DNA of 64,000 bases from Yponomeuta sedellus (GCA_934045075.1 OW203740.1:16484444-16548443); one strand, 5' to 3'; positions 30,905-41,579 are shown, counted from the first letter of the stretch. Program-made: numbers and translations. Notes: generated by a model from the letters alone, not told the origin.

Positions 30905-31060
30905 TTTTATGTAGCTTGCTCACCGTGGATTGCCAGTTACAAGCGCTGAGGTATTTGAACACCTCAGACACATAAGGTGGAAAACAAAGTCAACCTGCCT
31001 GGATTTGAACCTATGACCTTAAGATTGAGAAACCCGTGCACCACTTCGCTAGCCCCACTA
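30905..31060 (-). mobile_element. SINE-F copy with tRNA-like head
   Basis: Minus strand head with a degraded B box ('gtcataggttcaaatccagg') near 31005-31025, and the SINE-F body 'tgaggtatttgaacacctca' on the plus strand. Confidence 0.55.
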
Positions 31061-31154
31061 TTCTGTGTTACTATCTGTGTTAGTATTTATATATTAAAGA
31101 CTACTACCACTTTCACTTTTCACTTTGATAGTGTCAATAAAAATAGTAGTTGCA

Positions 31155-31275
31155 TCCAATGGTTCTCTGGAAGAAACCACTTTTAGTGATAAGGTCGTCT
31201 GTAGTCTAGACCTAAGAAATACCTGTATAAATTTCCATGTTTATGCACAGTGAAGTGTTTTCTATCTGTCTATGT
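31155..31275 (+). mobile_element. LINE-E tail
   Basis: 'tctctggaagaaaccactt', 'agtgataaggtcgtctgta' and a CTATCTGTCTATG tail. Confidence 0.6.
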
Positions 31276-31311
31276 AGTTTTTATTTTTATGTTTTCAAAT
31301 GTATATTTTTA

Positions 31312-31530
31312 TTGGGTTGGCAAGGCTCGTCCTAGGCGGACATACATCGACCAGATAGGGGATGTATTAGCAAAGGGAAAGATAAAAAGTACCCGGAACC
31401 GGCGTGCGTGCATGCAACGACTTATGAACGTTGAGAAGCGAGTCAGGATCGTGGCAAGTGGCAGTCCCTGGTCTCTGCCTACCCCTTTGGGATACAGGCG
31501 TAAGGTTATGTATGTATGTATTTTTTTATT
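31312..31530 (+). mobile_element. RTE-2 LINE 3' end
   Basis: Forward copy of the RTE-2 C-terminus: RPRRTYIDQIGDVLAKGKI and STRNRRACMQRLMNV, then a frameshift before the expected SAYPSG end, and a TATGTATGTATG tail. An open frame runs through it only because of the shift. Confidence 0.72.
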
Positions 31531-33238
31531 CTTTTTTTTGTTGATATGTAGGATTGTAAATAAACACTTATGTAAATATTAAAACAAATAATGAAAAGAA
31601 AAAAAATATATCTTGATAACTAGCTGCCTTTGAAGCCTACAATGAGTACTCACTTTCAGTTCCCTTTTTGAATGTTATTTTAAACTGTTTTTATACGGAT
31701 TTATGCTCGTTTATTACATTTCTACAATTTTCCGACGTTTCGGCACTTTTTCAGGTGCCGTGGTCTCGGATGACTGAGGTGACAGGCGTCTTTTAGAAAG
31801 CATTAACGGTTAGTTTACTACCCTCGGCAAAAATTACAATAGTTTATTATGAAGTTACGTTCCAAAATAGGCAAACCAATTATTTTATATAAAGTCAACA
31901 ATATTGGTTATTAGTAATTAAGTTAAAATTCTTTTTTTAATGTTTTCAATCAAATATATCAACCTTACGAAAGTTTTAGTTCAAAAAATATATCAACCGT
32001 CAAAATAATCATTAACTAAATTCATAGCCAACTGAAAACCTTAATCGACGAAAATACCAAACAGAATCAATAGGTACATTAACCCATACGTACTTAGAAA
32101 ATTATTTATAAAACAATTCAGGCAATTATCAAACTTCAAATAACGCTTTGAATATCGTACCATATTACATTAACTCAGCCAGTCTGAGAATTTCAAATGA
32201 ACTGATTGAAATTTGACCTTGACCACTAACTGCTAAAGTATTTGCAATTTGATTTAAGGCCATACGCAGTGCTAACACCACGAATAGAAAAAAAATCTTC
32301 TTTTAATAAAAACTGTTTTAAACGGATTTTTCTCGTTTATTTTTACAATTTTCCGACATTTTGGCACTTCTTCAGGTGCCGTGGTCTCGGAAGATCTTCT
32401 TATCTTCTAACTTGTTTCGTATAGCGTCTTTCGACAAAATTAAAGTCACAAATCTAACTCTTAGTAAATGCAGTAACTTTTTCTAAAACCTTAGTCCAAG
32501 AATCCAGGACTTTAAAGCAGTTTTTCCAAAAACTACCGTTTAGCGGAAATCGATTTTAAATTAGGAATTAGGTTTTAAAACTCATAATTGATACAAATGC
32601 ATAGAATTAAAACTTTTGCTTTTACACTGTCAAATAGGAATTAATAAACTAATTATCACGAGGGGGAAGTAGGTACTTCTTAGGTTGTATCAACAACCTA
32701 GGTAACCTTGTATCAAAAGCTTGGTTCTAGACTGTAGGTTTAAAAGTAATTGTCATAGTTATTATGTACTTTTCTGCATACGAAATATTAAACAGGTTTT
32801 TACAAAAGGAATAACATGTGCAAAGGCGAGCGTATCTCTGTAAGAGATTTCATTCAGGAAACCTTGGAAAGTCGGAGCAGCAATGATTAAGATAAATGAT
32901 AATCACTTTTGTAAAAAAACTAATCATAAAACAAGATACGATTTTTATTCTATTGATGGCCCTAGCGAGAGCCGCGTAGCTCCTTAAGGTACATAATACC
33001 TACCACGCACCCATTAGAGAAAACATGCCAATACTTTATAAGCTATTAAGATAATAGCTGATAAAAGGTTGACTGGCAGGAAATGCTTATGGCATTAAAT
33101 TCGCCGCATTGTGCGGTTTTATTGTTAAAATTTAAGTGCAATAAAAGTATTAATAATAATAATTAGATTTCACAACACTCAAAACCTTGCTATTAATTTG
33201 TTGGTAAGTGATTAGAAATAGTATAGAATTATGTTAGT
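31531..33238. other. Decayed DNA with two 'gaaacgtcgg'-type modules
   Basis: 31680-31790 and 32310-32395 hold, on the minus strand, 'ccgagaccacggcacctga' followed by the 'gtgccgaaacgtcgg' type motif, intact in the first and mutated in the second. 32820-32890 is a repeat ('tctctgtaagagatttcatt') also present around 53610. No gene. Confidence 0.45.
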
Positions 33239-33391
33239 GTAGGACGCTCTCCGACCAGGTGGGATGACGATCTGCTAAAAACTGCCGGCAGATGCTGGAT
33301 GCGGCAAGCTGAAGACAGGGCGCAATGGCGCTCATTAGGGGAGGGCTATGTCCAGCAGTGGACTAATATAGCCTGAAGAAGAAGAAGAGGA
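33239..33391 (+). mobile_element. RTE-1 LINE 3' end
   Basis: Encodes the last about 40 codons of RTE-1 (RPPTRWDDDLLKTAGRCWM type) and the 3' UTR with 'gtccagcagtggactaatat' and a GAAGAA tail. Confidence 0.78.
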
Positions 33392-33569
33392 TTTATTTTT
33401 ATTGAGAAATACAAATTGCCACAGTGGATTACGAAGCCCTTGCTTTCGAATTAGGATAACCTGTACGTCAGGAGCAAGAATCTTCCCTTGATAAAGTGCA
33501 AATTAGTTCTATACAATGTACCATAAAAAAGGTGAAATAAAGAGTGAGTAAAGAGTGAGTAAAGAATGC

Positions 33570-33936
33570 GAAGCGCTCGTGGCCTAGCTGAGTCGTATGA
33601 TTGGAATCCATTACTTAAGCTAAGTTGTTGCTTAACTCAAGTGATTAATTTGACGGCCTCGGTGGCGCAGCGGCTTGGCACGCTGACTGTGAAACCGAAG
33701 GTCTCGGGTTCGATCCCCGGTCGGGTCAAGCTAGGAAACGAACTTTTCTAGTTTGTCTCGGGTCTTGGATGTTATGTATGTATTTATTGTATTAAATCTA
33801 CCATCGAGTTGGCACCTGTAACACAAGTCATTTAGTTGTACTTAGTACAGGGCTAACGATATCTGTGTAATGTGTCCATGAATATTTATTTATTATTAAT
33901 TCCAATCACTCGGTTCGACTAGGCCACGAGCGCTCC
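33570..33936. mobile_element. SINE-5S head as a palindrome, split by SINE-C
   Basis: 33570-33621 is a forward SINE-5S start ('aagcgctcgtggcctag', 'atgattggaatcca'). From 33622 the sequence reads in reverse ('ttgcttaactcaagtgatt'), then after the SINE-C resumes at 33897 ('attccaatcactcggttcg', 'aggccacgagcgct'). The family body and tail are missing. Confidence 0.75.
33652..33890 (+). mobile_element. SINE-C, full length
   Basis: tRNA-like head 'ggcctcggtggcgcagcggc' to 'tcgggttcgatccccggtcg'. Its body has 'ctagtttgtctcgggtcttg', 'aaatctaccatcgagttgg' and 'gtacttagtacagggctaac', with an AT-rich tail. 'attaatt' on both sides is a possible target duplication. Inserted in a palindromic SINE-5S. 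Confidence 0.87.
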
Positions 33937-33945
33937 ACGAGCGAT

Positions 33946-34235
33946 GAAAAGCATATTTTAAATTAATTTTAAATAAAACAAAATTCAAAAACTTCTTCAG
34001 ATCGTAGTGCAAGCACTGTGACTAAACTGACGTAGAAATTAAACCTTCCATTTGGTTCGTTTCAAGCAAGATTTAAGATTGTTACAGAGAAAAAAGGATA
34101 ACTACCTCTGTACAAAAAAAAAAAAATATTACAAATCATGAGAGTTTTAATTCTTATTCTAAAACCTAGACTTACTCGTGCATTGAACTGTTTTAATGCC
34201 AGACATCTTTGTTATGGAAATAATCTTTAATGTTA
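33946..34235. other. No feature recognised
   Basis: AT-rich, no gene. Confidence 0.45.
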
Positions 34236-34239
34236 TATA

Positions 34240-34884
34240 CAGGGTGTCTCATTCAAATCGGTCAGTATGGGAAAGTCTGAAACTATAAGACATACGAAGA
34301 TCTGTTCTGAGGAACCATGTCATCGATTTTAATAACAAGAAAAACTACATTCATACATTTTAAAAAACATCTGTACTCCGTTCGGGAATCAAACCCGGTT
34401 GTTTTGAAAAAAAAAAAAACCTACACTATTTCTATTTAGATATCGATTGTGTAGGTCTTAAGCAGTAAATGTCTGTATGAAACATGATGAATAAAATGCA
34501 TTGTTTTCATACAAAATGCAATCGTAAGAACGTTACCTAAACGTGTTGAATATTGTATTAAAAAGTCGGTGGTCACTTCGAGCACCTTCTAAAATAAATT
34601 AAAGTATGTGAAAACAATGCATTTTATTCATTTTAGACATCAAGTTTCATACAGACATTTACTGCTTAAGACCTACACAATCGATATCTAAATAGAAAGA
34701 GTGTAGATTTTTTTTTTCAAAACAACCGGGTTCGTTTCCCGAAAAGAGTACAGATGTTTTTTAAAATGTATGAATGCAGTTTTTCTTGTTATCAAAATCG
34801 ATGACATGGTTCCTCAGAACAGATCTTCGTATGTCTTATAGTTTCAGACTTTCCCATACTGACCGATTTGAATGAGACACCCTG
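34240..34884. mobile_element. Foldback MITE with about 275-bp arms, CAGGGTG ends
   Basis: CAGGGTGTCTCATTC at the left and its complement at the right. The arms 34240 to about 34518 and about 34610-34884 are nearly perfect complements around a loop of about 90 bp. TATA flanks both sides (34236-34239 and 34885-34888), so the duplication is TA or TATA. The ends resemble non-autonomous Tc1/mariner-type elements. No transposase. Confidence 0.88.
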
Positions 34885-34888
34885 TATA

Positions 34889-35037
34889 GTAGCTCTTATA
34901 CACAAAGCGTGCTCTAAACATTTAAACCACGTCACTGGTAAGCCCAATGTATCTTCAAGGATCTTATTGTATTAGCGTGTAGTAACCTACCAAGAAGTAT
35001 GTATTGTTTACGTGTAGTGTTTTCTAATATTTTGTTT
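34889..35037. other. No feature recognised
   Basis: Short spacer, nothing supported. Confidence 0.4.
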
Positions 35038-35396
35038 CGCTCGTAGCCCCGTCTGTCTGAGTGATCTTAATCGATCACGAAGGTTAAGCAACACAGGGCG
35101 CGTTCAGTGCATGGATGGCTAAACCGTCTATAACTAACGCTAGTGGCATCTTTCCGAGCGGTTCCTGGTGCTTCGCAAGGCACATTAAGCAGTTAGTTCC
35201 GGCTGCCGTCGATAGATGGCATTCGTTGAGCCAAGTCAGGGGCCTTAGGATGGGTTGAAAACTTCTAAGTAAGATAAGCGTCTAGTCTTGCGAGCCTCCA
35301 CCAATCCGGACTTGGCCCCCTTGGTGGATGACTTATACCTTCCTCAGGGAAGAGACCCGTGCCTCTCAGTGGGGACATAATGGGTTGATGATGATT
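35038..35396 (+). mobile_element. SINE-5S, subtype with the clearest 5S-like head
   Basis: 35065-35120 reads 'cgatcacgaaggttaagcaa' and 'cagtgcatggatggctaa', close to the 5S rRNA internal promoter region as I know it (GATCACCGAAGTTAAGCAAC and then TTGGATGGGTGAC). The body 'gcttcgcaaggcacattaag' and the 3' end 'ccggacttggcccccttgg' match the family. The tail is 'gttgatgatgattatga'. Subtype shared with 42501. Confidence 0.85.
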
Positions 35397-35449
35397 ATGA
35401 GTGTGTTCAAAATTTCATACATTTTCGAAGTTCGAATCGCGTTTATAAT

Positions 35450-35487
35450 ATGTGCTCTGGTGTACAATAAAGAATATTCTCATCTTA
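35450..35487 (+). mobile_element. LINE-E tail remnant
   Basis: 'ctggtgtacaataaagaata' and a CATCTTATA end. Confidence 0.5.
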
Positions 35488-35510
35488 TATTTCTTAACTT
35501 AAGATAGTTT

Positions 35511-35687
35511 ATACTATTTTTATTTTTAATGCACTAACCCGTGCTAAGGAACAAATTTTAAAACCTATTTAGAGGCTAAAAATTTCACCCATGCCGGGAT
35601 TCGAACCCGCAACCTCTGGCACGGATAGCCAGAGGTTGCGGGTTCGAATCCCGGCATGAGTGAAATTTTTAGCCTCTAAATAGGTTT
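35511..35687 (-). mobile_element. SINE-A foldback, 177 bp
   Basis: A reversed arm from the tail ('ctatttttatttttaatgc') to the anticodon arm ('aacctctggc') is followed at once by a forward arm ('cagaggttgcgggttcgaat') back out to 'ctaaataggttt'. The 12-bp duplication 'ttaagatagttt' is at 35499-35510 and 35688-35699. The forward arm lacks the hairpin tail, as in the other foldback copies. Confidence 0.88.
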
Positions 35688-35699
35688 TTAAGATAGTTT

Positions 35700-36159
35700 C
35701 TTAACCCATTACAGACGGTGGCGGATGTGTTATCCTTTACTAGGCTTAGTCTCGGGAACGTGTATTTATGTTTAGTTGTAGTATTTACATTGTGCTGCCA
35801 TTATGTTTACAAAGCTCAGGGCAAAGCGTTCAAACGTAAAGCGTTTCATCTAAATTAATTGAAAATTGATACGCGGACTATATCACGAAACGCCCCATAA
35901 TTTTTGCTGAGATACTCAACTAAACAGTTTGAAAAGAGCTTCGCCCAGCTGGTGGCCACTAATTCTAAAATCAATAGTCGTTTTATAATTCGTACCAATC
36001 AACTTCATCTTTGTGTCTAAAATTTGTAAAGAAACAAGTTCAAATATTTTGTTTAATTCAAGAGAAATGGATCATAATAGGAGGTCTCATGGGCTCTTTG
36101 GGAGGTTTCATGTTCTTTAGAAAAAAAACTGGGAGTTCAGTATGATAACATAAATATTA
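35700..36159. other. No feature recognised
   Basis: No gene or matched repeat. Confidence 0.45.
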
Positions 36160-36480
36160 TTATACCGCCAATTGTACTATTTATTTATTTTATTTTTTAT
36201 TTTACATACTGGTACATACATTGCTTCTGGCCCCACACTAGGATACCCTGCTTCTGGCCCCACACTAGGATACCCTGTGTCGTGGGAACCAGAAACAACG
36301 ACATCACAAACATGTAAACATCCAAGACCTGGACTTTTTTTTTTGTTTCCAGCCGGGATTCGAACCCGGGACCTCTTGCATGGTAGGCAGACGCGCGTCT
36401 GCCTACCATGCAAGAGGTACCGCTACGCCACAGAGGTCGTCGCATACTATGTATATTTGGGATATTCTTATCTTATTATT
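36160..36480 (+). mobile_element. LINE-E tail split by SINE-B
   Basis: 'accgccaattgtactat' at 36164-36180 resumes as 'catactatgtatatttggg' at 36442, ending 'attcttatcttatt'. The SINE-B sits between, with 'actat' at both junctions. Confidence 0.65.
36181..36441 (-). mobile_element. SINE-B with internal palindrome and body duplication
   Basis: Reversed SINE-B. A block with 'cttctggccccacactagga' is duplicated in tandem (about 36221-36276). In the head, 'ctcttgcatggtaggcagac' (36371-36392) is followed immediately by its reverse complement (to about 36417) before the head resumes, giving a near-perfect palindrome of about 46 bp where the A-box side should continue. Confidence 0.85.
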
Positions 36481-36484
36481 ACAC

Positions 36485-36651
36485 TAGCTGACCCAACGAA
36501 CTTCGTACCGCCTAACAGTCGATTCTTTTTTTTTCTCTCCTTAAGAACTATCCTCGTACTTCAAGGAATATCCTTAAAAAAATATTAGCGAAATCGGTTG
36601 AGCTGCTCTCGAGATTTGCGCTCATTTTTTCGATTAATTTTTATACTATAT
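36485..36651 (+). mobile_element. X repeat
   Basis: 'tagctgacccaacgaacttc', 'atcctcgtacttcaaggaat' and 'tcggttgagctgctctcgag', ending 'gattaatttttatactatat'. Confidence 0.72.
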
Positions 36652-36988
36652 GCGTTCATGACGTACCAAAGAAAAGAAAATATCATAAGGAGACATCAAC
36701 CCTTACACATTGAATGAAAAGAAATTCCATATAGAAATACACTCGTAGAAGCAGAAGGGGCAGGCACGAACTAGATTTATCACGTCATTATGTCAAGAAA
36801 GTCGGTCTTGCGATAGATCTAAGCTAAGTTCCTAGCAAACAAATTGATACTCAGAAAACTGGTGACACTTAATTCACCATCTATATCAAGATGGCGGCAC
36901 CTCCATTCTGTTTGTATAAGCTGTTATGTTTGAAGATCTTTATCGAAAATACCGAAATAGAATCAAAATAACTTGTTTTATTTTAACG
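36652..36988. other. No feature recognised
   Basis: No supported gene; a short open frame is not convincing. Confidence 0.45.
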
Positions 36989-37245
36989 GAAGCACTCGTG
37001 GCCTAGGCGAACCGAATGATTGGAATCAATCACTTGAGTTAAGCAACAAGAGGCGCGATCAGGCGCAGGATGGGTGACCGTCCCGTGACAACCGCTAGGG
37101 GCATTTTTCCGAGCGTTTCCGTGCTTCGCAAGGCACATTAAGCCGTTAGTGCCGGCTATCATGCAATGGCAGTCATTAAGCCATGTCTGAAGCCTTATGT
37201 GCGGCTTGATAACATCTGACAGTAAGGCCCGTCACTGTCTTACCA
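36989..37245 (+). mobile_element. SINE-5S, 5' part with good head
   Basis: 'gcactcgtggcctaggcga', then the 5S-like block 'gagttaagcaacaagaggcg' and 'aggatgggtgaccgtcccg' (37036-37085), then the body to 'cccgtcactgtcttacc'. The normal 3' end is missing, unusual for a retroposon, so a later deletion is likely. Confidence 0.82.
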
Positions 37246-38065
37246 TCTCAAAGGTGATAAGATACGAGTAATTTCCTTTGGGCTCTTTATCAACTCTTCT
37301 CTTTAACTAGCTCTTTATTAACTGATAGAAGACGAAGAAAGTGAAGTAAATATATCTAATAACATCTTCTGTGATAAAGAAAACTAATAAAATTGATAAA
37401 TTCATACTTTTATGTCACGCAACTCTTTAAATATAAAAAAACTAGGTCTAGCATTGACGTCAAAAACGACCAATCACGGGACTAATTCAACTGACTGACC
37501 AACAGAAATTGTACTGACCTTTAACTAGCCGATTTAGTGTCCCACAGCTGGGTAAAGCCTTCCTTCTTTAGCTTTCCACTTCTTCCTGTCACCTGCTATT
37601 GTCATAAGAATGTACCAGCGTGAAAAAACCCTCATAATAAACGCTGTGAAGTTCTAGAGTTCCGAAGCACGCTCCGCACACATCCGGATCTCTCCGTCCA
37701 ACCATCAAATTAGCTTCAACGATAACAATTCAGTGCCGGCCAATTACGAGGCGCCATCAATAAAAACGTTTCGCCTAATTGCGTGAGACATATAGACAAG
37801 AGGTGCCGCCACGTTGATATAGATCAACGGCCATTTAATACACTTAAGGATCACGCTTAAGGATCACGTTCCCTAGGGATGTCGCACGCCGTACGCGATA
37901 ATTGCTTTTTCGGGCTCTGTTTTTTTCTTCTTTTTAGCGTATAAACTACAGGCCACAGGCATTCTCTGAGGGGAGAAAGTATTTTATTTAAAATAACACA
38001 GAAACCGTGACTTTCTGTGATATATTAAACCGGTCTAATCGGGATTATTAGGTAAAACCATCGAT
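37246..38065. other. No feature recognised
   Basis: About 800 bp without a gene, tRNA-like motif or named repeat. Confidence 0.45.
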
Positions 38066-38436
38066 CGATATCGATATCAGCCCTTGTATGTCCCCACAGC
38101 TGGAGCACGGGTCTCCTCCTCCATCGCAGGAAGGTTAGCCCATACTCCACCACGGGGGCCAAGTCCGGTTGGTGGAGCATTTGTAAGACAGTGGCGGACC
38201 TTACTGTCAGAAGTTATCAAGCTACTCATGAGGTCTGTGACATGGTTTAACGACTGGCATTACATGACATGTGGCACCACTGGCTTAACGTATCTTGCAA
38301 AGCACGGAAGTTCTCAGAAAAATGCCACTAGCGGTAACACGGGACGGTTAGCCATCCTGCACCTGACCGTGCCTGTTGTTGCTTAACACAAGCGATTGAT
38401 TCCAATCACTCGGTTCGACTATGCCACGAGCGCTTC
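38066..38436 (-). mobile_element. SINE-5S, near full length
   Basis: Reversed: tail 'tcgatatcgatatcagcc', 3' end 'tatgtccccacagctggag' and 'cgggggccaagtccggttgg', then the head 'caacaggcacggtcaggtg' (read on the minus strand) to 'gccacgagcgctt'. Confidence 0.82.
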
Positions 38437-38808
38437 GTAATTTTACTTGTTTTGAAATGTTCTCAAAGTATTTGTTTGTATAAAGGTAACGAAGACAGGT
38501 ATTACGTATTTAGAAAGAAACCAAAAAAGAAATCATTATTATTAGAGAGGTCTGGGTGATTTGGTCAGAAAATATTAGCTGGATACTAGATGTTTGTTTA
38601 GGTCCCAGAAGACATTGTTACGCAAGGTACGAAAGAAAATCTAGGTCACGTTTCTCAGTTCGTTAGAGAAAAAATAAATCATGTTATCTTGGTAATTAGG
38701 CGGGCAGTACCTTTCTTCAATGCTTTTCGTTTCTTTTCTTTTACTCACGTATGATTGGTGATATTTAGTTTGCTCTTCGACACAATGCTTGTTGATACTA
38801 CAGAGTGC
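38437..38808. other. No feature recognised
   Basis: Nothing supported. Confidence 0.45.
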
Positions 38809-39322
38809 TCATATTTCTATGGCATCGATGAAGCGCCACCTAGCGACAAGTATGGAAATTAAAATTGCTGAGTGCGAGTTGTAATGGTTAACCTTGAGAA
38901 GTGAACACGTTTACCAGCCAAAACACGAATAAACGCGAGTGCGAGTTGTACTGTGACAGCGTTTTGCCAGTTCGAACGGTTAACTTACTCATACTCACTA
39001 CTCAATGCCCGATTAACGCGGTAGTAAAGTTATTCGATTGGATCTGTCAAACTTGCACTAAGCACTCTGACCATTAATTGTTACGCTCTTACATAGTTAT
39101 ATATTAAACGGGGCTAATCGCGGTTATTTATTTTCATTTGAAAGCTTGGAACCATTCTCTCTGTTGAAATTCTTGTGTTTTCAACTCGCACTCGCGTTTA
39201 TTCGTGTTTTGGTTGGTAAACGTGTTCACTTCTCAACGTAAACCATTACAACTCGCACTCAGCAATTTTAATTTCCATACTTGTCGCTAGGTGGCGCTTC
39301 CTCCATGCCATAGAAATATGAG
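38809..39322. mobile_element. Foldback element, 141-bp arms
   Basis: 38809-38949 and 39182-39322 are reverse complements with few changes (ends 'ctcatatttctatggc'; inner ends 'cgcgagtgcgagttgta'). The 230-bp loop has 'tgcactaagcactctgacc', repeated outside the right arm at 39356 ('cgcactaagcactcaggg'). No target duplication identified and no ORF. Confidence 0.75.
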
Positions 39323-39534
39323 TTTACGTTAACGCGATCGAGTGGTTAAAAAACTCGCACTAAGCACTCAGGGGCATTATTACGTAAGTGTTCACTGAGT
39401 TGAGTGACGTTGATTTTTACTTTTTTAAGCTACTCCGGCTGTCAAATGCATAAATTTTTTGACACTTAGGATTCGTCTAAATGCTTCACTCGATAGAGTG
39501 GAGTGCTACGTAAAAGGAGGGCTGTCCGTTGGCG

Positions 39535-39689
39535 CAGTGAGTGTTGTAAGTCGGCCAGCCGCGAAAAAATAAAAATTAATAGTGACTACCTACAATAATT
39601 GAATGTACTCGCCACTTCAGTCTACCCGAGACCACGGCAACTGAAACGTCGGGAAATAATTACTTTTTCCTAATAAATAATTCCGATTA
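39535..39689 (+). mobile_element. 'gaaacgtcgg' module, possible Penelope-like end
   Basis: Follows 24300-24510 in order: 'gtaagtcggccagccgcg', 'agtgactacctacaa', 'acccgagaccacggcaac', 'tgaaacgtcgggaaata'. The hairpin arm before GAAACG is shortened here. Confidence 0.45.
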
Positions 39690-39812
39690 TACTATTTTTA
39701 TTTTTAATGCACTAACCCGTGCTATGGACAAATTTAAAAACCTATTTAGAGGCTTAAAAATTTCACCCATGCCGGGATTCGAACCGGCAACATCTGGCTA
39801 TCCGTGCCAGGT
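39690..39812 (-). mobile_element. SINE-A, one arm only
   Basis: Reversed tail and core ('tactatttttatttttaatg', 'gggattcgaaccggcaaca') ending abruptly at 'ctatccgtgccag'. It has the same tail end as the foldback copies but no second arm. Confidence 0.8.
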
Positions 39813-40076
39813 CCGATCCGATTAGACCAGTTTAATATAAAACTATGTATGAGTATCGCGAATCATCAAGAAATACTGTTACGCTCTTTTTAAAACTATG
39901 GTAAAATTACACTATCTCGCTTGTATTCCGCGAAACTTTTGCTGTTATTTGTTCTGTTCTGCTGATGGTGGTGTTTTATTTTTATGTCCTGTCCTTATGT
40001 TAAGGTTATGAATTTACATTTAATATACATTTTTGTATGTGTTAATTATTTGTATGTTGCTATTTCTCCGATTTGA

Positions 40077-40283
40077 GGTCACCTGGAAGAAATTGTTATT
40101 AGCAATAAGGCCGCCAATTATATCTTATCTTCTGTTTCTGTGTCATTTTTCCGGTATACAATAAAGAATATTCTTATTTGCTTTTAGCAATAAGGCCGCC
40201 ATTTGTACTATGTATATTTGCAATTGTTTTTTATTTGTTGTTTTTCCAGTGCACAATAAAAAATATTCTTATCTTATCTTAAC
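40077..40283 (+). mobile_element. Two LINE-E tails in tandem
   Basis: First 40077-40175 ('acctggaagaaattgttatt', 'aataaggccgccaatta', 'acaataaagaatattctta'), then 40176-40283 ('gcttttagcaataaggccg' to 'attcttatcttatctta'). Confidence 0.72.
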
Positions 40284-40394
40284 TGTTAGTGTAATAACTT
40301 TCTCAATTACGCCTGTATAATATAATTATATCTGAAATAATTTGATTTGTTTGCACACCTACCTCCTTCTCTAATTTATTGCTCCAGTCCATCC

Positions 40395-40515
40395 AAGAGT
40401 TGTCTGGAAGAGATAATTTTTAGTAATAAGGCGGCCGTCTGTACTATTAGCTTAAGATATATCTGTATAGTTCCTTTTTTATGTACAATAAAGTGTTGAC
40501 TATCGATCTATGCTT
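40395..40515 (+). mobile_element. LINE-E tail
   Basis: 'gagttgtctggaagagataat', then 'agtaataaggcggccgtctg', 'gtacaataaagtgttgacta' and a TCGATCTATG end. Confidence 0.65.
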
Positions 40516-40802
40516 ACAATGTACTTATTACTAAACATTAAAGAATAAAATCATAGCCCAGTTAGCAATAAAGATCAATTAAAATGTAGACGGCTTATGA
40601 AAATGAAGCGATATAGTTACAAGCCTGAATTTTAATTTGCGTGGCGGCCACCGAAATTGATAAATAAAAGTCTGCACAGATGTACCTTGCGTCAGGAGAG
40701 AGTTTGGCAAATGTACACAATATCGTCGCAATATATATTATTTTATTTAATTTATTAGGATTACCAACAAGATATACACCAATACATTTATAAAAGACCA
40801 TA

Positions 40803-41082
40803 AACAAATTCAAATCATTTTATTCCAACGTAAATAATTTACATTCTGTTTGGTGAATGTCAATGTACAATGTAAAATGTAAGCCGCCACCTTCGGGCTG
40901 TATTGTAGTGGAGAAAAAGGCAGCTGGAAAAAAACTCCACTCTGACCATCTTTTCTCAAATCATCTTAAAACCAAATACATCAGTTGCCATATGTAAACC
41001 TAATAAGATTTCATGACTGCCATTGACAACCCTAAATGCTAAAGCATTAGTCAAATGTCACACAATAATAGGGGAAAACAAA
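40803..41082 (-). mobile_element. Repeat Y, uninterrupted copy
   Basis: 'aatcattttattccaacgta', 'ttacattctgtttggtgaat', 'ataagatttcatgactgcca' and 'caaccctaaatgctaaag'. It matches the split copy at 27476-28015. Looks like a reversed LINE 3' end. Confidence 0.55.
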
Positions 41083-41293
41083 AGTAAACGTGTTCTTAAG
41101 TGGAGACCGCGACTCGGCAAACGTTGGACGTTGGTAAGACGCCCTCCGACCAGGTGGAATGACGATCTGCGAAAAACTGCAGGCAGATGCTGGATGCGGC
41201 AAGCTGAAGACAGGGCGCTATGGAGCTCATTTGGGGAGGGCTATGTCCAGCAGTGGACTACATAATATAGCCTGAAGGAGAAGAAGAAGAAGA
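41083..41293 (+). mobile_element. RTE-1 LINE 3' end
   Basis: Reads KRVLKWRPRLGKR, a short insertion, RRPPTRWNDDLRKTAGRCW, MRQAEDRALWSS and EGYVQQWTT, then the family 3' UTR and a GAAGAA tail. The C-terminal 60 residues are open. Confidence 0.82.
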
Positions 41294-41579
41294 CCATAAC
41301 TAGAAATAAACTAAGTGTTACCTCACTTACAGGCAGTCACAACATGCACCGTTAGTATAAAGTTGCTTGAGGACTTAATGTATTAATTATAGTTTACATT
41401 GGTTTATACTCAAGTTAATAAACTCATGAGATAATTTAATAATAATATTATTACTTTACTAATATTACTAATATCATCCTTCATAATGCCCACAGCTAAA
41501 TTGTAGAACACCTGGCCGTCCTTTTTTTCCGGACACTTATAAGTAAAGACCTGATAAGTTAAGAATATGTTTTTGTGGT

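Noticed and set aside
32345..32395. Hammerhead ribozyme
   Set aside because: CTGAAGA is present but the GAAA core is mutated here, and no stem II hairpin of normal length can form between the core parts.
35065..35120. Genuine 5S rRNA gene
   Set aside because: Only the internal promoter region resembles 5S; the ends and stems do not, and it continues into a SINE body shared by about ten copies.
36172..36588. 138-codon ORF
   Set aside because: It runs across a SINE-B and LINE and X repeat pieces, so it is a chance frame.
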